DNA of 8,123 bases from JARDZI01 sp041639705 (GCA_041639705.1 JBEQBT010000149.1:1-8123); one strand, 5' to 3'; positions 1 to 7,020 are shown, counted from the stretch's first letter. The notes: generated by a model not told the origin, from the letters alone. Numbers and translations are program-made.

Positions 1-43
1 AACTTCACAGTAAGCACTGTAAAGGTGTAGTAGAAGCAAAGGC
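1..43. repeat. Terminal direct repeat, left copy (identical to 8081-8123)
   Basis: Bases 1-43 match bases 8081-8123 without a mismatch. The repeat begins at the first base of the window and ends at its last base, as expected for a circular contig with overlapping ends or for a contig broken inside a repeated gene. It lies wholly within transposase coding sequence, in the same frame in both copies. Confidence 0.95.
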
Positions 44-221
44 ACTGCTTGTATTTATGATGAGAAGCTTGTGTAATTATAAATGCAGCAGTATATGCAT
101 GGTGCTAGGTAATATAACACAGGGGAGGGTTTCCATGCTCAGCAGTCTTGGTATACGACTTATTGATGAGGAAAGGTATAAGGGTATAGTAGAAGAATTC
201 ATGAACTGTTATGCAGCTTAG
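3..221 (+). CDS. Y1 (REP-associated type) transposase, C-terminal part
   Basis: An open frame enters from the left edge (first full codon at base 3) and ends at TAG 219-221, giving 72 residues. It ends in EEFMNCYAA. The stretch with KALLVFMMRSLCNYK, then ICMVLGNITQGRVSML, then SLGIRLIDEERYKGIV reads as a compact helical domain of the DnaA C-terminal/helix-turn-helix kind found at the end of some clostridial IS200-like transposases (recalled family pattern, not searched). Its first 43 bases are identical to bases 8081-8123, where the N-terminal part of the same kind of gene runs off the right edge in the same frame. If the ends are joined, this is the C-terminus of that 303-residue protein. 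Otherwise it is the end of a second copy whose start lies outside the window. The role would be DNA recognition by the transposase. Confidence 0.75.
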   Translation, partial: LHSKHCKGVVEAKALLVFMMRSLCNYKCSSICMVLGNITQGRVSMLSSLGIRLIDEERYKGIVEEFMNCYAA

Positions 222-481
222 GGAAAAGCTGTGTCTAACAATCATTAGAATAAGAGGATGACGAGTTCATTAAAAAAATCTAAAAAGTTAATGAAAAATC
301 CTTAATATTTTTGAAGAAAAAGTGGACAAGCAGAGGAATCTAGACAAAAAAGTTACAATTAAAATAGTGAAATACCGTTATTATAGGTTATATTAAGCTT
401 GCCTAAATAAAAATTAAAATAATAAAGTAATGTTTCTGGCATTAAAATACACTTAGTAAGCGTCCCGGGATCCCGGGATCT
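222..481. other. Gene-free AT-rich interval after the transposase
   Basis: No coding sequence is supported here; the only longer frame, on the minus strand at 359-541, overlaps the Rhs remnant and is a shadow. Visible structure: an 8-bp inverted repeat (TTCATTAA at 266-273 and TTAATGAA at 288-295) about 45 bases after the transposase stop, which could form a weak hairpin, then A/T-rich sequence without clear promoter boxes, then the GC-rich palindrome at 463-478. Rhs similarity begins immediately after, at 482. Confidence 0.6.
463..480. repeat. GC-rich palindrome at the edge of the truncated Rhs core
   Basis: TCCCGGGATCCCGGGA at 463-478 is a perfect 16-bp palindrome, followed by TC, so the unit TCCCGGGA occurs twice in tandem. 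It is pure G/C plus GATC in a very AT-rich surrounding. It ends two bases before the point (482) where similarity to the second Rhs copy (5770 onward) starts, so it marks a breakpoint. Its function is unknown; it could be a recombination scar or a joining artefact. Confidence 0.7.
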
Positions 482-596
482 TATAGGAAGGCTAAAAACT
501 TCCACAATTGTAATAGGAACAAGCCAGTTTGTAACAACCAATAATTATGATGCTGGAGGAAAGCTTCAGAGTGTTAACCTCCCAGGTAGCAGGAAT
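482..596 (+). pseudogene. Rhs core remnant upstream of the first usable ATG
   Basis: Bases 482-596 align closely with 5770-5884 of the second Rhs copy and translate in the frame of the 597-1850 gene (IGRLKTSTIVIGTSQF, then NNYDAGGKLQSVNLPG). No ATG, GTG or TTG lies in this frame between the upstream stop (TAA 423-425) and 597. It shows that the Rhs gene has lost its 5' part at this exact point rather than starting at 597. Confidence 0.75.
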
Positions 597-1850
597 ATGT
601 CCTACACCTATGATGCCAATGGTAATATAGAGACTATTACTGAAGCTGGAAAGATAATTAAATACTACTACAATGAGTTAAATGAGCTTATCAGGGAAGA
701 TAATCAGGTACTTGATAAAACAATTGCATATTCATATGATGCTGGAGGAAATATCGAAAGCAAAAGTGAATATGCATATACAATTGATGCTACCCTCTCA
801 AATCCAGTAAACACAATATCTTACACCTATGATGATGCAAACTGGAAGGATAAGCTAACAGCATATAACGGAATCCCAATAACATATGCTACTGATGGTA
901 AGGATATAGGAAATCCACTAACCTATGATGGATACACCTATACATGGGAGGAAGGTAGACAGTTAAAAACAATCTCAGGTAACGGCCTTGATATTTCCTT
1001 CAAGTACAATTCGGAAGGAATAAGGACAGAGAAGCAAGTTGGAAATGTTGTAACCAAGTATCACCTTGTTGGTGACAAGGTAACCTTTGAGGATAATGGT
1101 ACAGATAAGATTTACTACACCTATGGAAGTGATGGCCGCCTTGTTTCAATGAACTTAAATGGTGTAGAATATTATTATGTTAGGAATGCTCAGGGAGATA
1201 TTGTAGGGCTATTGGATGAAAGTGGTACAGAAATGGTATCATATGTATATGATTCCTGGGGTAAGCTTGTTTCAACAACTGGTACTCTTAAGGACACAGT
1301 TGGAGCAAAGAATCCATATAGATATAGGGGTTATAGGTATGATACCGAGACTGGGTTGTACTATCTGAAAAGTAGGTATTATAACTCTGAGTGGGGTAGG
1401 TTCTTAAACGCAGATACAACAGAAATATTAAAAAAACTAGGTAATACAAATGATGAACTAACAGATGTCAACTTATTTGCGTATGGTGGAAATAATCCAG
1501 TCATGAATGTAGATCCTGATGGAAACTTCTGGTTTATACCTGTATTGGTTGCAACTGCACCTACATGGATGCCTTGGGCGGTAGGTACCGCTCTAGCTCT
1601 AGGAACAGCTATAACGCTTGATGCAGCTGGATTAAATCCTATTAAGTATGCAAAATCGAAAAGTAAGCAAAAGAACGATAATAGAGCTATTCCAGGAGTC
1701 GATGACATTCCGAATTTAAAAAGAGGAAACACAGAAGTTATTAAAAAAGGTCGACAAAAAGATAACTTTAAATCTAGAAATAATAAAAGAAGACCTACTC
1801 CTAGGAAAAAACATACACCTGGTGATGATCATAAGAGAAGTTTCGAATAA
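597..1850 (+). CDS. Rhs/YD-repeat protein, 5'-truncated core with C-terminal tip 1
   Basis: This 417-codon frame (TAA 1848-1850) is the distal part of an Rhs protein, whose YD repeats normally build a shell enclosing a C-terminal toxin. It shows YD-type repeats (SYTYDANGN, YSYDAGGN, YVYDSWGK), the Rhs-associated core signature around residues 240-310 (PYRYRGYRYDTETG, then SRYYNSEWGRF, then NLFAYGGNNP, ending VDPDG at 305-309), a hydrophobic linker (about 311-346), and a very basic 65-residue tail ending KKHTPGDDHKRSFE. The frame stays Rhs-like upstream to 483, where similarity to the second copy stops, and the ATG at 597 has no convincing ribosome binding site. It is therefore an internal methionine, and the original gene was probably much longer. 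Whether the fragment is expressed is unclear. The tail is not one I recognise; it may be a small toxin or a truncated one. The next gene (1978-3207) is in the usual immunity position. Confidence 0.85.
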   Translation: MSYTYDANGNIETITEAGKIIKYYYNELNELIREDNQVLDKTIAYSYDAGGNIESKSEYAYTIDATLSNPVNTISYTYDDANWKDKLTAYNGIPITYATDGKDIGNPLTYDGYTYTWEEGRQLKTISGNGLDISFKYNSEGIRTEKQVGNVVTKYHLVGDKVTFEDNGTDKIYYTYGSDGRLVSMNLNGVEYYYVRNAQGDIVGLLDESGTEMVSYVYDSWGKLVSTTGTLKDTVGAKNPYRYRGYRYDTETGLYYLKSRYYNSEWGRFLNADTTEILKKLGNTNDELTDVNLFAYGGNNPVMNVDPDGNFWFIPVLVATAPTWMPWAVGTALALGTAITLDAAGLNPIKYAKSKSKQKNDNRAIPGVDDIPNLKRGNTEVIKKGRQKDNFKSRNNKRRPTPRKKHTPGDDHKRSFE

Positions 1851-1884
1851 TATATGTAATACAAGGTTTAAATAAGTATGCTTG

Positions 1885-1937
1885 AATACATACAACTTAA
1901 TGATAATTTAATAAATACTCATTAAGTTGTATGTATT
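1885..1937. repeat. Perfect 19-bp inverted repeat between Rhs tip 1 and the TPR gene
   Basis: Arms at 1885-1903 (AATACATACAACTTAATGA) and 1919-1937 are perfectly complementary, separated by a 15-base AT-rich loop. It lies 35 bases after the Rhs stop and 40 bases before the next start. There is no clean T-run after the second arm, so it is not a textbook rho-independent terminator. It could still attenuate read-through, or be a regulatory-protein site or a small insertion remnant. Confidence 0.8.
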
Positions 1938-1977
1938 ATAAATTTAGGATAATAATTAGTTGATGAAGGTGATAATA

Positions 1978-3207
1978 GTGAAACCAAATGATTCAGATAT
2001 AATATTGCATTTTGATAAAAATGTTAATCCATATATTAAGCTTGCTTTCAAAGAATTTCGTAAGTGGTTAAAAAATAAAATTAGTTTTCCAATTAAAATT
2101 AATATTTATGTAACATCCAGTTATAGAGTTGTTACAAAAAAACAAATTAAAGCTACTGGCATTTTTACTATACCTTCCACTAAAAATAAATATCCTTTTA
2201 TTAAACTTGCAACTGCTGACTTTGAGGATTTAAAAAGTGAAGTCGGTTACTATAATGGAATGATGTCTATATTACATACATTTGCACATGAGGTTATACA
2301 TTACCAACAATGGATAAGAGAACAATCTTTTAATGAGAGATTAGCTGATAAAGAAGCGACTAAACTGGTTGAAGAATATTCAGATTATAAAATGGGATTT
2401 CTAACCGCAAATAAAAAAACTCTAAGTATCATTAAAAAGGCATATGATTATTATGATAGAAAAAAATACATTTATGCAATTAAATATTTTAATAGCGTAG
2501 CATCAGAAGACTCCGAGTTTGGTGTGATTTTTAAAGATATTGGCGATGCTTACAGCTCATTAGATAAATATGAACAGGCAATTGCATATTACAATAAAAT
2601 GATTGATTTAAATGAAAACGATTATGATTTATATATAAGTAAAGGATATGCTTTGGATATGTTATCAAGATATGATGAGGCTATTTTATGTTATGATTAT
2701 GCAATAATGCTGAATCCAGAAGAAGAAGTTGCTTATCTAAATAAAGGGTATTCTCTATTTTGCAAAAAGAACTTATTAGAATCGATTATTTATTTTGATA
2801 AAGCTATTGAAATAAATACAGAAAGTGAAGATGCTTTTATATTTAAAGCGCAGGTTATGGAAAAATTATGTAAGTGGGATATGTCTATTGATAATTATAA
2901 TAGAACCATAAAAATAAATCCTAATAATATAATTAGCTTGAGTGGGAAAGGAAGAGTTTTATTTATTCTTGGAGAGTATGAGGAATGTATTGAAATAATT
3001 AACAAAGGAATTCAAATTTATTCCCAGAATGCAGAAACTTACTATTATAAAGCACTTTCCTATGTAGGATTAAATCAGATTGAAAAATGTATAATTAATC
3101 TAAAGAAATCAATAGAATTAGATAAAGAATATAAGAATATTGCTAAACAAGATAGTTTCTTTAACAGTATAAGCAATTTGAATGAGTTTATCAAATTAGT
3201 AGAGTAA
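1978..3207 (+). CDS. HEXXH zincin-like domain plus TPR-repeat protein
   Basis: A cytoplasmic-looking protein of 409 residues from GTG 1978, with no signal peptide or membrane segment. The N-terminal region (about 1-135) holds FAHEVIHYQQW (HEXXH at 104-108), followed by NERLADKEA with a Glu and an Asp 12-16 residues after the last His. This resembles zincins of the DUF4157/eCIS-core type (HExxHxxQQ then E..AD..A), a tentative match. From about 145 to 395 there are roughly seven 34-residue TPR units (for example KYEQAIAYYNKMIDLN and RYDEAILCYDYAIMLNP), a protein-binding solenoid. Start choice: GTG 1978 has AGGTGAT at 1967-1973 just upstream; ATG 1963 (414 residues) is the alternative with a weaker site. 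Its position directly after Rhs tip 1 suggests a cognate immunity or accessory factor, by inference only. The stop is followed in the same frame by a toxin-tip remnant. Confidence 0.85.
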   Translation: MKPNDSDIILHFDKNVNPYIKLAFKEFRKWLKNKISFPIKINIYVTSSYRVVTKKQIKATGIFTIPSTKNKYPFIKLATADFEDLKSEVGYYNGMMSILHTFAHEVIHYQQWIREQSFNERLADKEATKLVEEYSDYKMGFLTANKKTLSIIKKAYDYYDRKKYIYAIKYFNSVASEDSEFGVIFKDIGDAYSSLDKYEQAIAYYNKMIDLNENDYDLYISKGYALDMLSRYDEAILCYDYAIMLNPEEEVAYLNKGYSLFCKKNLLESIIYFDKAIEINTESEDAFIFKAQVMEKLCKWDMSIDNYNRTIKINPNNIISLSGKGRVLFILGEYEECIEIINKGIQIYSQNAETYYYKALSYVGLNQIEKCIINLKKSIELDKEYKNIAKQDSFFNSISNLNEFIKLVE

Positions 3208-3485
3208 AAGCGGAATGAGGTAAGTTTTCATCCAATAATAGCAAAAAAAATTGATTATATGTTTGGTAAAGCCATGGGGAGTATTCATAATATACAACGT
3301 TCTTTGGATATGCTAAGACAACTTAATCGTATAGGTATTTTTGATAATAGTAGTAGAAGAAACTATGTTATGAATGCATTTATAAAGGCGTTAAAGACCC
3401 TAATACTATAGCAAAGATACAGGAAAATGGAAGAGTAGTAAGATAAGTAAGAGAATTCTTACTTATGGGCCCCAATGACTTGTGA
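3208..3485 (+). pseudogene. Decayed Rhs/hemagglutinin-type toxin tip fragment
   Basis: Starting right after the TPR stop and in the same frame, the sequence reads KKIDYMFGKAMGSIHNIQRS, then LDMLRQLNRIGIFDNSSRR, then NYVMNAFIK. This resembles a C-terminal tip domain I recall from many Rhs and filamentous-hemagglutinin toxins (HNI.RS..M..QL..IGIFDN); the family name is not certain. Near 3390 the frame slips: the continuation VKDPNTIAKIQENGRVVR lies in another frame, consistent with loss of one base in an A run. After VVR comes an in-frame TAA next to a short GTAAGA duplication, then REFLLMGPN. There is no Rhs core, start codon or ribosome binding site. It is a dead remnant of a tip once attached to an Rhs core, and its right end is interrupted by the palindromic element that follows. 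Confidence 0.65.
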
Positions 3486-3701
3486 CGTGGCTGTGAAACC
3501 TCCGAAAAAGTAACCTTTAATAAAAAATATGAAATTTCATGGCTTTCGTATTTCATAATGAGGCTCAGTAATCGTAAATTTTCCTGTATTATTTTGAATA
3601 TGAGGCTAATAGAAGCTCATATTTTGATTGTTATGAAAGTCGCATTGCCCTAAAATTCATCATTTTTTAAAAGTGGTCTTTTTTCGGAGGTTTCGCTGTC
3701 A
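3478..3701. mobile_element. MITE-like palindromic element (about 220 bp)
   Basis: A perfect 15-bp terminal inverted repeat, GAAACCTCCGAAAAA at 3495-3509 against 3680-3694, extends imperfectly inward for about another 20 bp and outward to TGAC (3483-3486) and GTCA (3698-3701). A central hairpin is formed by AATATGAG (3597-3604) and CTCATATT (3616-3623). No coding sequence is present. CCAATG occurs on both flanks (3472-3477 and 3702-3707), a possible 6-bp target duplication. Left of it the tip fragment reads MGPN; right of it CCAATGGTGGA could encode PNGG. The element therefore seems to have inserted into the tip remnant. I cannot assign it to a named family. Confidence 0.55.
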
Positions 3702-3736
3702 CCAATGGTGGATGACATAGCCTAACTTTTGTTTAT

Positions 3737-3848
3737 TGTGGTGCGGATGCGCGTGGGAATTCTGAGCACAGCGAAGAATCTTAAGGACTTTGGGGAAAGA
3801 TTTTTCACTACGTTCAGAATGACAGGTTCCTTACGCCGCATAACCACA
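3737..3848. repeat. Palindromic intergenic repeat
   Basis: Arms of 24 bases, 3759-3782 (starting ATTCTGAGCACAGCGAAG) and 3797-3820, pair with five differences, all transitions. Outer arms TGTGGTGCGG (3737-3746) and CCGCATAACCACA (3836-3848) pair after a small gap. The whole is a long imperfect hairpin, GC-richer than its surroundings. The reverse complement of its arms resembles the GTCATTCTGAGCGAAGCGAA-type repeats that occur in many copies in varied bacterial genomes (recalled, not searched). It is non-coding. Confidence 0.6.
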
Positions 3849-4117
3849 CAGATATGCATTTTGTGTGTCTGTAACTAGTTTGCATATTCCATCATATACT
3901 AAACATTAAGTATAAGTTGACTCAATTATGATAAAATATAAATAAGAAATGTAAATTTTGTTGTGAAATGTATTGACTTTTTATTTAATATGATTTAACT
4001 TAAGTATTAATCCTGTCTTTGACAGTTAGAAGAAACAAAAAGCTTGAAGACCATTGTAAATAGTGGCTTTCAAGCTTTTATAGTAATTCAAAAAAGTGCG
4101 TAATGTTTTTTACTTTT
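3849..4117. other. Gene-free AT-rich interval before the orphan tip
   Basis: No coding sequence is supported. There are two TTGACT boxes (3917-3922 and 3973-3978), but neither has a good -10 box at 16-18 bp, so I do not call a promoter. The interval holds one hairpin (4038-4079), described separately. Homology to the Rhs tip segment begins abruptly at 4118. Confidence 0.5.
4038..4079 (+). terminator. Possible hairpin terminator
   Basis: AAAAGCTTGAA (4038-4048) pairs perfectly with TTCAAGCTTTT (4069-4079), with three more pairs (CCA/TGG) inside after a short internal mismatch, and a 10-base loop. The second arm ends in TTTT followed by ATAG. The stem is modest and the T-run short. No intact gene lies immediately upstream, so it may be a leftover terminator from a displaced cassette. 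Confidence 0.35.
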
Positions 4118-4306
4118 AGATGTCAACTTATTTGCGTATGGTGGAAATAATCCAGTCATGAATGTAGATCCTGATGGAGACTTTTGGTTTATACCTGTAT
4201 TGGTTGCAACTGCACCTACATGGATGCCTTGGGTGGTAGGCACCGCTCTAGCTCTAGGAACAGCTATAACGCTTGATGCAGCTGGATTAAATCCTATTAA
4301 GTATGC
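4118..4306 (+). repeat. 189-bp segment nearly identical to 1463-1651
   Basis: Bases 4118-4306 align without gaps to 1463-1651, with four mismatches by hand count. The segment encodes the last part of the Rhs core (DVNLFAYGGNNPVMNVDPDG) and the hydrophobic linker up to NPIKYA. Outside both ends the two regions differ completely, so these are sharp recombination boundaries. Confidence 0.9.
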
Positions 4307-4496
4307 GAAGGCAAAAGAAGGAAAATTAAGAGGAAGAGATGCGAAAAGAAGAGAGAAAAAACAAATAGATGATGCGTTAGGAAAAAATAGGGCTTCACGA
4401 GAGAAAGAATCTAAAGATCTTCACAAAGGTAAGAAAATGAAAAGAAATGATGATAATTATAATTGGAATGATTTGAAGAGTAGAGATTTTCATTAA
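4158..4496 (+). CDS. Orphan Rhs C-terminal tip 2 (linker plus basic tail)
   Basis: This 112-codon frame (TAA 4494-4496) starts at an ATG inside the Rhs core motif (DPDG at residues 4-7). It carries the same hydrophobic linker as tip 1 (about 9-43) and then its own tail (50-112), rich in Lys, Arg and Asp and ending WNDLKSRDFH. The tail shares no clear alignment with tip 1 and I do not recognise the family. The frame is open upstream only to 4104 and contains no other start; there is no ribosome binding site before 4158. It is best read as a silent cassette, expressed only after recombination onto a full Rhs core through the shared 189-bp segment. A GGAGGG-led TPR gene follows 48 bases later, in the usual immunity position. 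The intact frame with no stops argues for recent use. Confidence 0.7.
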   Translation: MNVDPDGDFWFIPVLVATAPTWMPWVVGTALALGTAITLDAAGLNPIKYAKAKEGKLRGRDAKRREKKQIDDALGKNRASREKESKDLHKGKKMKRNDDNYNWNDLKSRDFH

Positions 4497-4530
4497 ATAG
4501 ATGGAAATGTAGATTAAGCTGCTATAGTTT

Positions 4531-4536
4531 GGAGGG
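4531..4536 (+). promoter_or_regulatory. Ribosome binding site of the second TPR gene
   Basis: GGAGGG lies 8 bases before ATG 4545. It is a near-consensus site and fixes the start of the TPR gene. It contrasts with the lack of any such site before the orphan tip upstream, so the TPR protein could be made while the tip is silent. Confidence 0.85.
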
Positions 4537-4544
4537 AATAACTA

Positions 4545-5309
4545 ATGGATTTTTTTGATAAAGGTGAATCTTTTTATATTAATGGCGAATATGATAAAGC
4601 TTGTATAGAGTTTAAGGCTTCTATAGAAAATAATGAAGGGAATAAATTGGATGCTTTTAACTATATAGGGTGTTGTAAAATAGCTTTAGGCGAATATAAT
4701 GAAGCTATTAAAGTATTTGATAAGATAATAGAGTTAAATCCTACTTGGGAAAGGCCATATTTTAATAAAGGAAGGTCATATTTGAAACAAAAAAAATATG
4801 AGGAAGCTTTAGAACAATTTAATAGAGCGATGATGTTAAATCCGAAGAATGAAGATATTTACTTTTATTTAGGCAAGTATTATGAAGAAAAAAAAGAAAT
4901 TGAAAAATCTAAAAAGTATTACGAAAAGTGTTTAGAAATAAATTACGAACAACCAGAAACCCATCTTAATTTAGGAATAGTCTTTTACAAATTAGGAGAT
5001 TTAGAAAGTGCTATAAAAGAATTCGATTTGGCTCGGAATGATGATTACCTAAATGTTGACGCTCTGTACAATAAGGGATTAGCATTGTGTGAACTTCAAG
5101 AATTTGAAAATGCTTTAGAGGTGTATTTAGAAGCATATAAAAATGATGCTAATGATCTAGACCTAATCTATGAAATTGCTAATACCTATTATAAACTTAA
5201 AAATTATATTCAGTCTTTAAGATGGGTAGAAATTATTTTAAAAGTTGATCCAAATCAAAAATTAGCAAAACGGTTAAAACAAAATAATATAAGAAAACTT
5301 AATATTTGA
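4545..5309 (+). CDS. TPR-repeat protein following orphan tip 2
   Basis: A 254-residue protein made almost wholly of about seven consecutive 34-residue TPR units (roughly 1-34, 35-68, 69-102, 103-136, 137-170, 171-204, 205-238). The pattern is typical, for example EYNEAIKVFDKIIELNP and KYEEALEQFNRAMMLNP, with a short basic C-terminal cap (KRLKQNNIRKLNI). There is no signal peptide, membrane segment or catalytic motif, so it should be a cytoplasmic protein-binding scaffold. The start is well supported by GGAGGG 8 bases upstream. It differs from the other TPR protein here in lacking the HEXXH region, and similarity between them seems limited to the TPR pattern. Directly after the orphan tip, it is a candidate immunity protein for that tip. 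Repeat proteins are known among immunity proteins of polymorphic toxin systems, but a general regulatory TPR role cannot be excluded. Confidence 0.88.
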   Translation: MDFFDKGESFYINGEYDKACIEFKASIENNEGNKLDAFNYIGCCKIALGEYNEAIKVFDKIIELNPTWERPYFNKGRSYLKQKKYEEALEQFNRAMMLNPKNEDIYFYLGKYYEEKKEIEKSKKYYEKCLEINYEQPETHLNLGIVFYKLGDLESAIKEFDLARNDDYLNVDALYNKGLALCELQEFENALEVYLEAYKNDANDLDLIYEIANTYYKLKNYIQSLRWVEIILKVDPNQKLAKRLKQNNIRKLNI

Positions 5310-5404
5310 TTATAATCATCATACTGCATTAACCTTTGTAATATGGAATAAATATATGGATTTATCAACCTCTTGAATAACCTTGGGACATTTACAATAG
5401 AAAG
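5310..5404. other. Short interval and possible Rhs edge
   Basis: This stretch separates the TPR gene from the second Rhs core. It starts with a 10-bp palindrome at the TPR stop (GATTATAATC, 5307-5316). Near its end, one frame reads NNLGTFTIER before a TGA, which could be more Rhs sequence displaced by a frame slip, but it is too short to be sure. No promoter or ribosome binding site for the Rhs frame is seen. Confidence 0.4.
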
Positions 5405-6247
5405 GTGAAGGTACTGGAGGAAGGAGAAAATTATGCTAATCTAGACAGAGTAACAGCGGATAAATATAACGGAGAAGTAAGGTACAAGTACCAATATGAT
5501 AGTGCAGGCAACCTTGGTTTCTATGAAGACCTTGTTAATGGTGTAAAACACAGATATGTCTACGATTTATCCGACAGGCTTGTTAAGGTTACTTACTCAA
5601 AGGGAAACACCTTAAGCTATGGGTATGACAAGGATAACAAAGTAAATAAGGTTACAGAAAAAATAGGGACAGAAACCTATGTAACTTCCTACACCTTTGA
5701 CAATGATAACAGAATAAAAACAATTACATTCCCAAAATCAACAAATACTATATCCTATGCCTATGACAGTATAGGAAGGCTTAAGACTTCAACAATTGTA
5801 ATAGGAACAAGCCAGTTTGTAACAACCAATAATTACGATGCCGGAGGAAAGCTTCAAAGCGTTAACCTCCCAGGTGGCAGGAGTATATCCTACACCTATG
5901 ATGGCAGTGGAAATATAGAAACCATAACTGAAGCCGGAAAGGTAATAAAATACTATTACAATGAGTTAAAAGAGCTAATTAGAGAAGATAGCCAGATACT
6001 TGATAAAACAATTGCATATTCATATGATGAAGGAGGAAGTATCAAAAGCAAGATTGAATATGTATATACGACTGACATTGTCCTCTCAAATCCTGTAAAA
6101 ACAATATCCTATGAATATGGGGATGCAAACTGGAAGGACAAGCTTACAGCACATAATGGAATCCTAATAACATATGCTACTGATAGTGAGGATATAGGTA
6201 ACCCTATTCAATATGGGGATTATAAGTATAACTGGGAAGGCAGACAG

Positions 6248-6250
6248 TAA
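6248..6250 (+). other. In-frame nonsense codon 1 in the second Rhs core
   Basis: TAA replaces the TTA (Leu) of copy 1 at the aligned position (about 978) after GRQ. Reading continues in the same frame on both sides, so a single base change explains it. Confidence 0.8.
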
Positions 6251-6535
6251 AAATACATGGAGCCTGTTACAGCAGGGTCAGCACCTGTGATCAGCTTCAA
6301 ATATAACTCGGAAGGAATAAGGACAGAAAAGAAGGTTGGAAATGTCATAACCAAGTATCATTTGGTTGGTGACAAGGTAACCTTTGAGGACAATGGCACA
6401 GACAAGATCTATTACACCTATGGAAATGACAACAATCTTGTATCCATGAATTTAAATGGTGTAGAATACTATTATGTAAGGAATGCACAAGGAGATATTA
6501 TAGGGCTGCTGGATGGAAATGGAATTGAGGTTGTA

Positions 6536-6538
6536 TAA
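6536..6538 (+). other. In-frame nonsense codon 2 in the second Rhs core
   Basis: TAA replaces the TCA (Ser) of copy 1 between VV and YVYDSWGK. The frame is unchanged on both sides, again a single base change. Confidence 0.85.
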
Positions 6539-7020
6539 TACGTGTATGACTCCTGGGGTAAGCTTATTTCTACAACTGGGACTCTAGAGGACACAGTTGG
6601 AGCAAAGAACCCATACAGGTATAGAGGATATAGGTATGATACCGAGACTGGATATTATTATTTGCAGAGCAGGTATTATAACCCTAACTGGGGTAGGTTT
6701 ATAAATGCTGATGGCTATATTGGGAGAACAAGCGAGCTGCTTTCACACAATTTATTTGCATACAGTGTTAATAATCCAGTAAACATGAAAGACTCAAGTG
6801 GATATAGCTATGCTCCAGCAATAAACCTAGGATGGTCTTCGACCTCAGTAGGAGCAATTCTATGGAGTGCAATTAAAGGTCTAGGAGGAACTATAATAAA
6901 GGGATCAGGAGGAGTGTTGGGTGCATTAGGTGTATTAGGGGGAATGATTTTATTCCCAACAAAGACAGCTACAGGAGAGCTTACACCTGCTCAGATTGAA
7001 ATAAACAAGAAAGCAATATA

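Noticed and set aside
359..541. Minus-strand 60-residue frame
   Set aside because: It covers the palindrome and the antisense of the Rhs remnant; no ribosome binding site or recognisable protein pattern.
1379..1732. Minus-strand 117-residue frame
   Set aside because: It lies entirely antisense to the Rhs core end and tip linker, whose + strand frame is strongly supported.
3917..4001. Two TTGACT boxes as promoters for the orphan tip
   Set aside because: No good -10 box at proper spacing, and the orphan tip has no ribosome binding site, so a promoter call is not supported.
482..6760. The two Rhs cores as a recent tandem duplication
   Set aside because: The cores differ at many positions and in the region after GRQ, and they carry different tips, so they are older paralogues or separately acquired.
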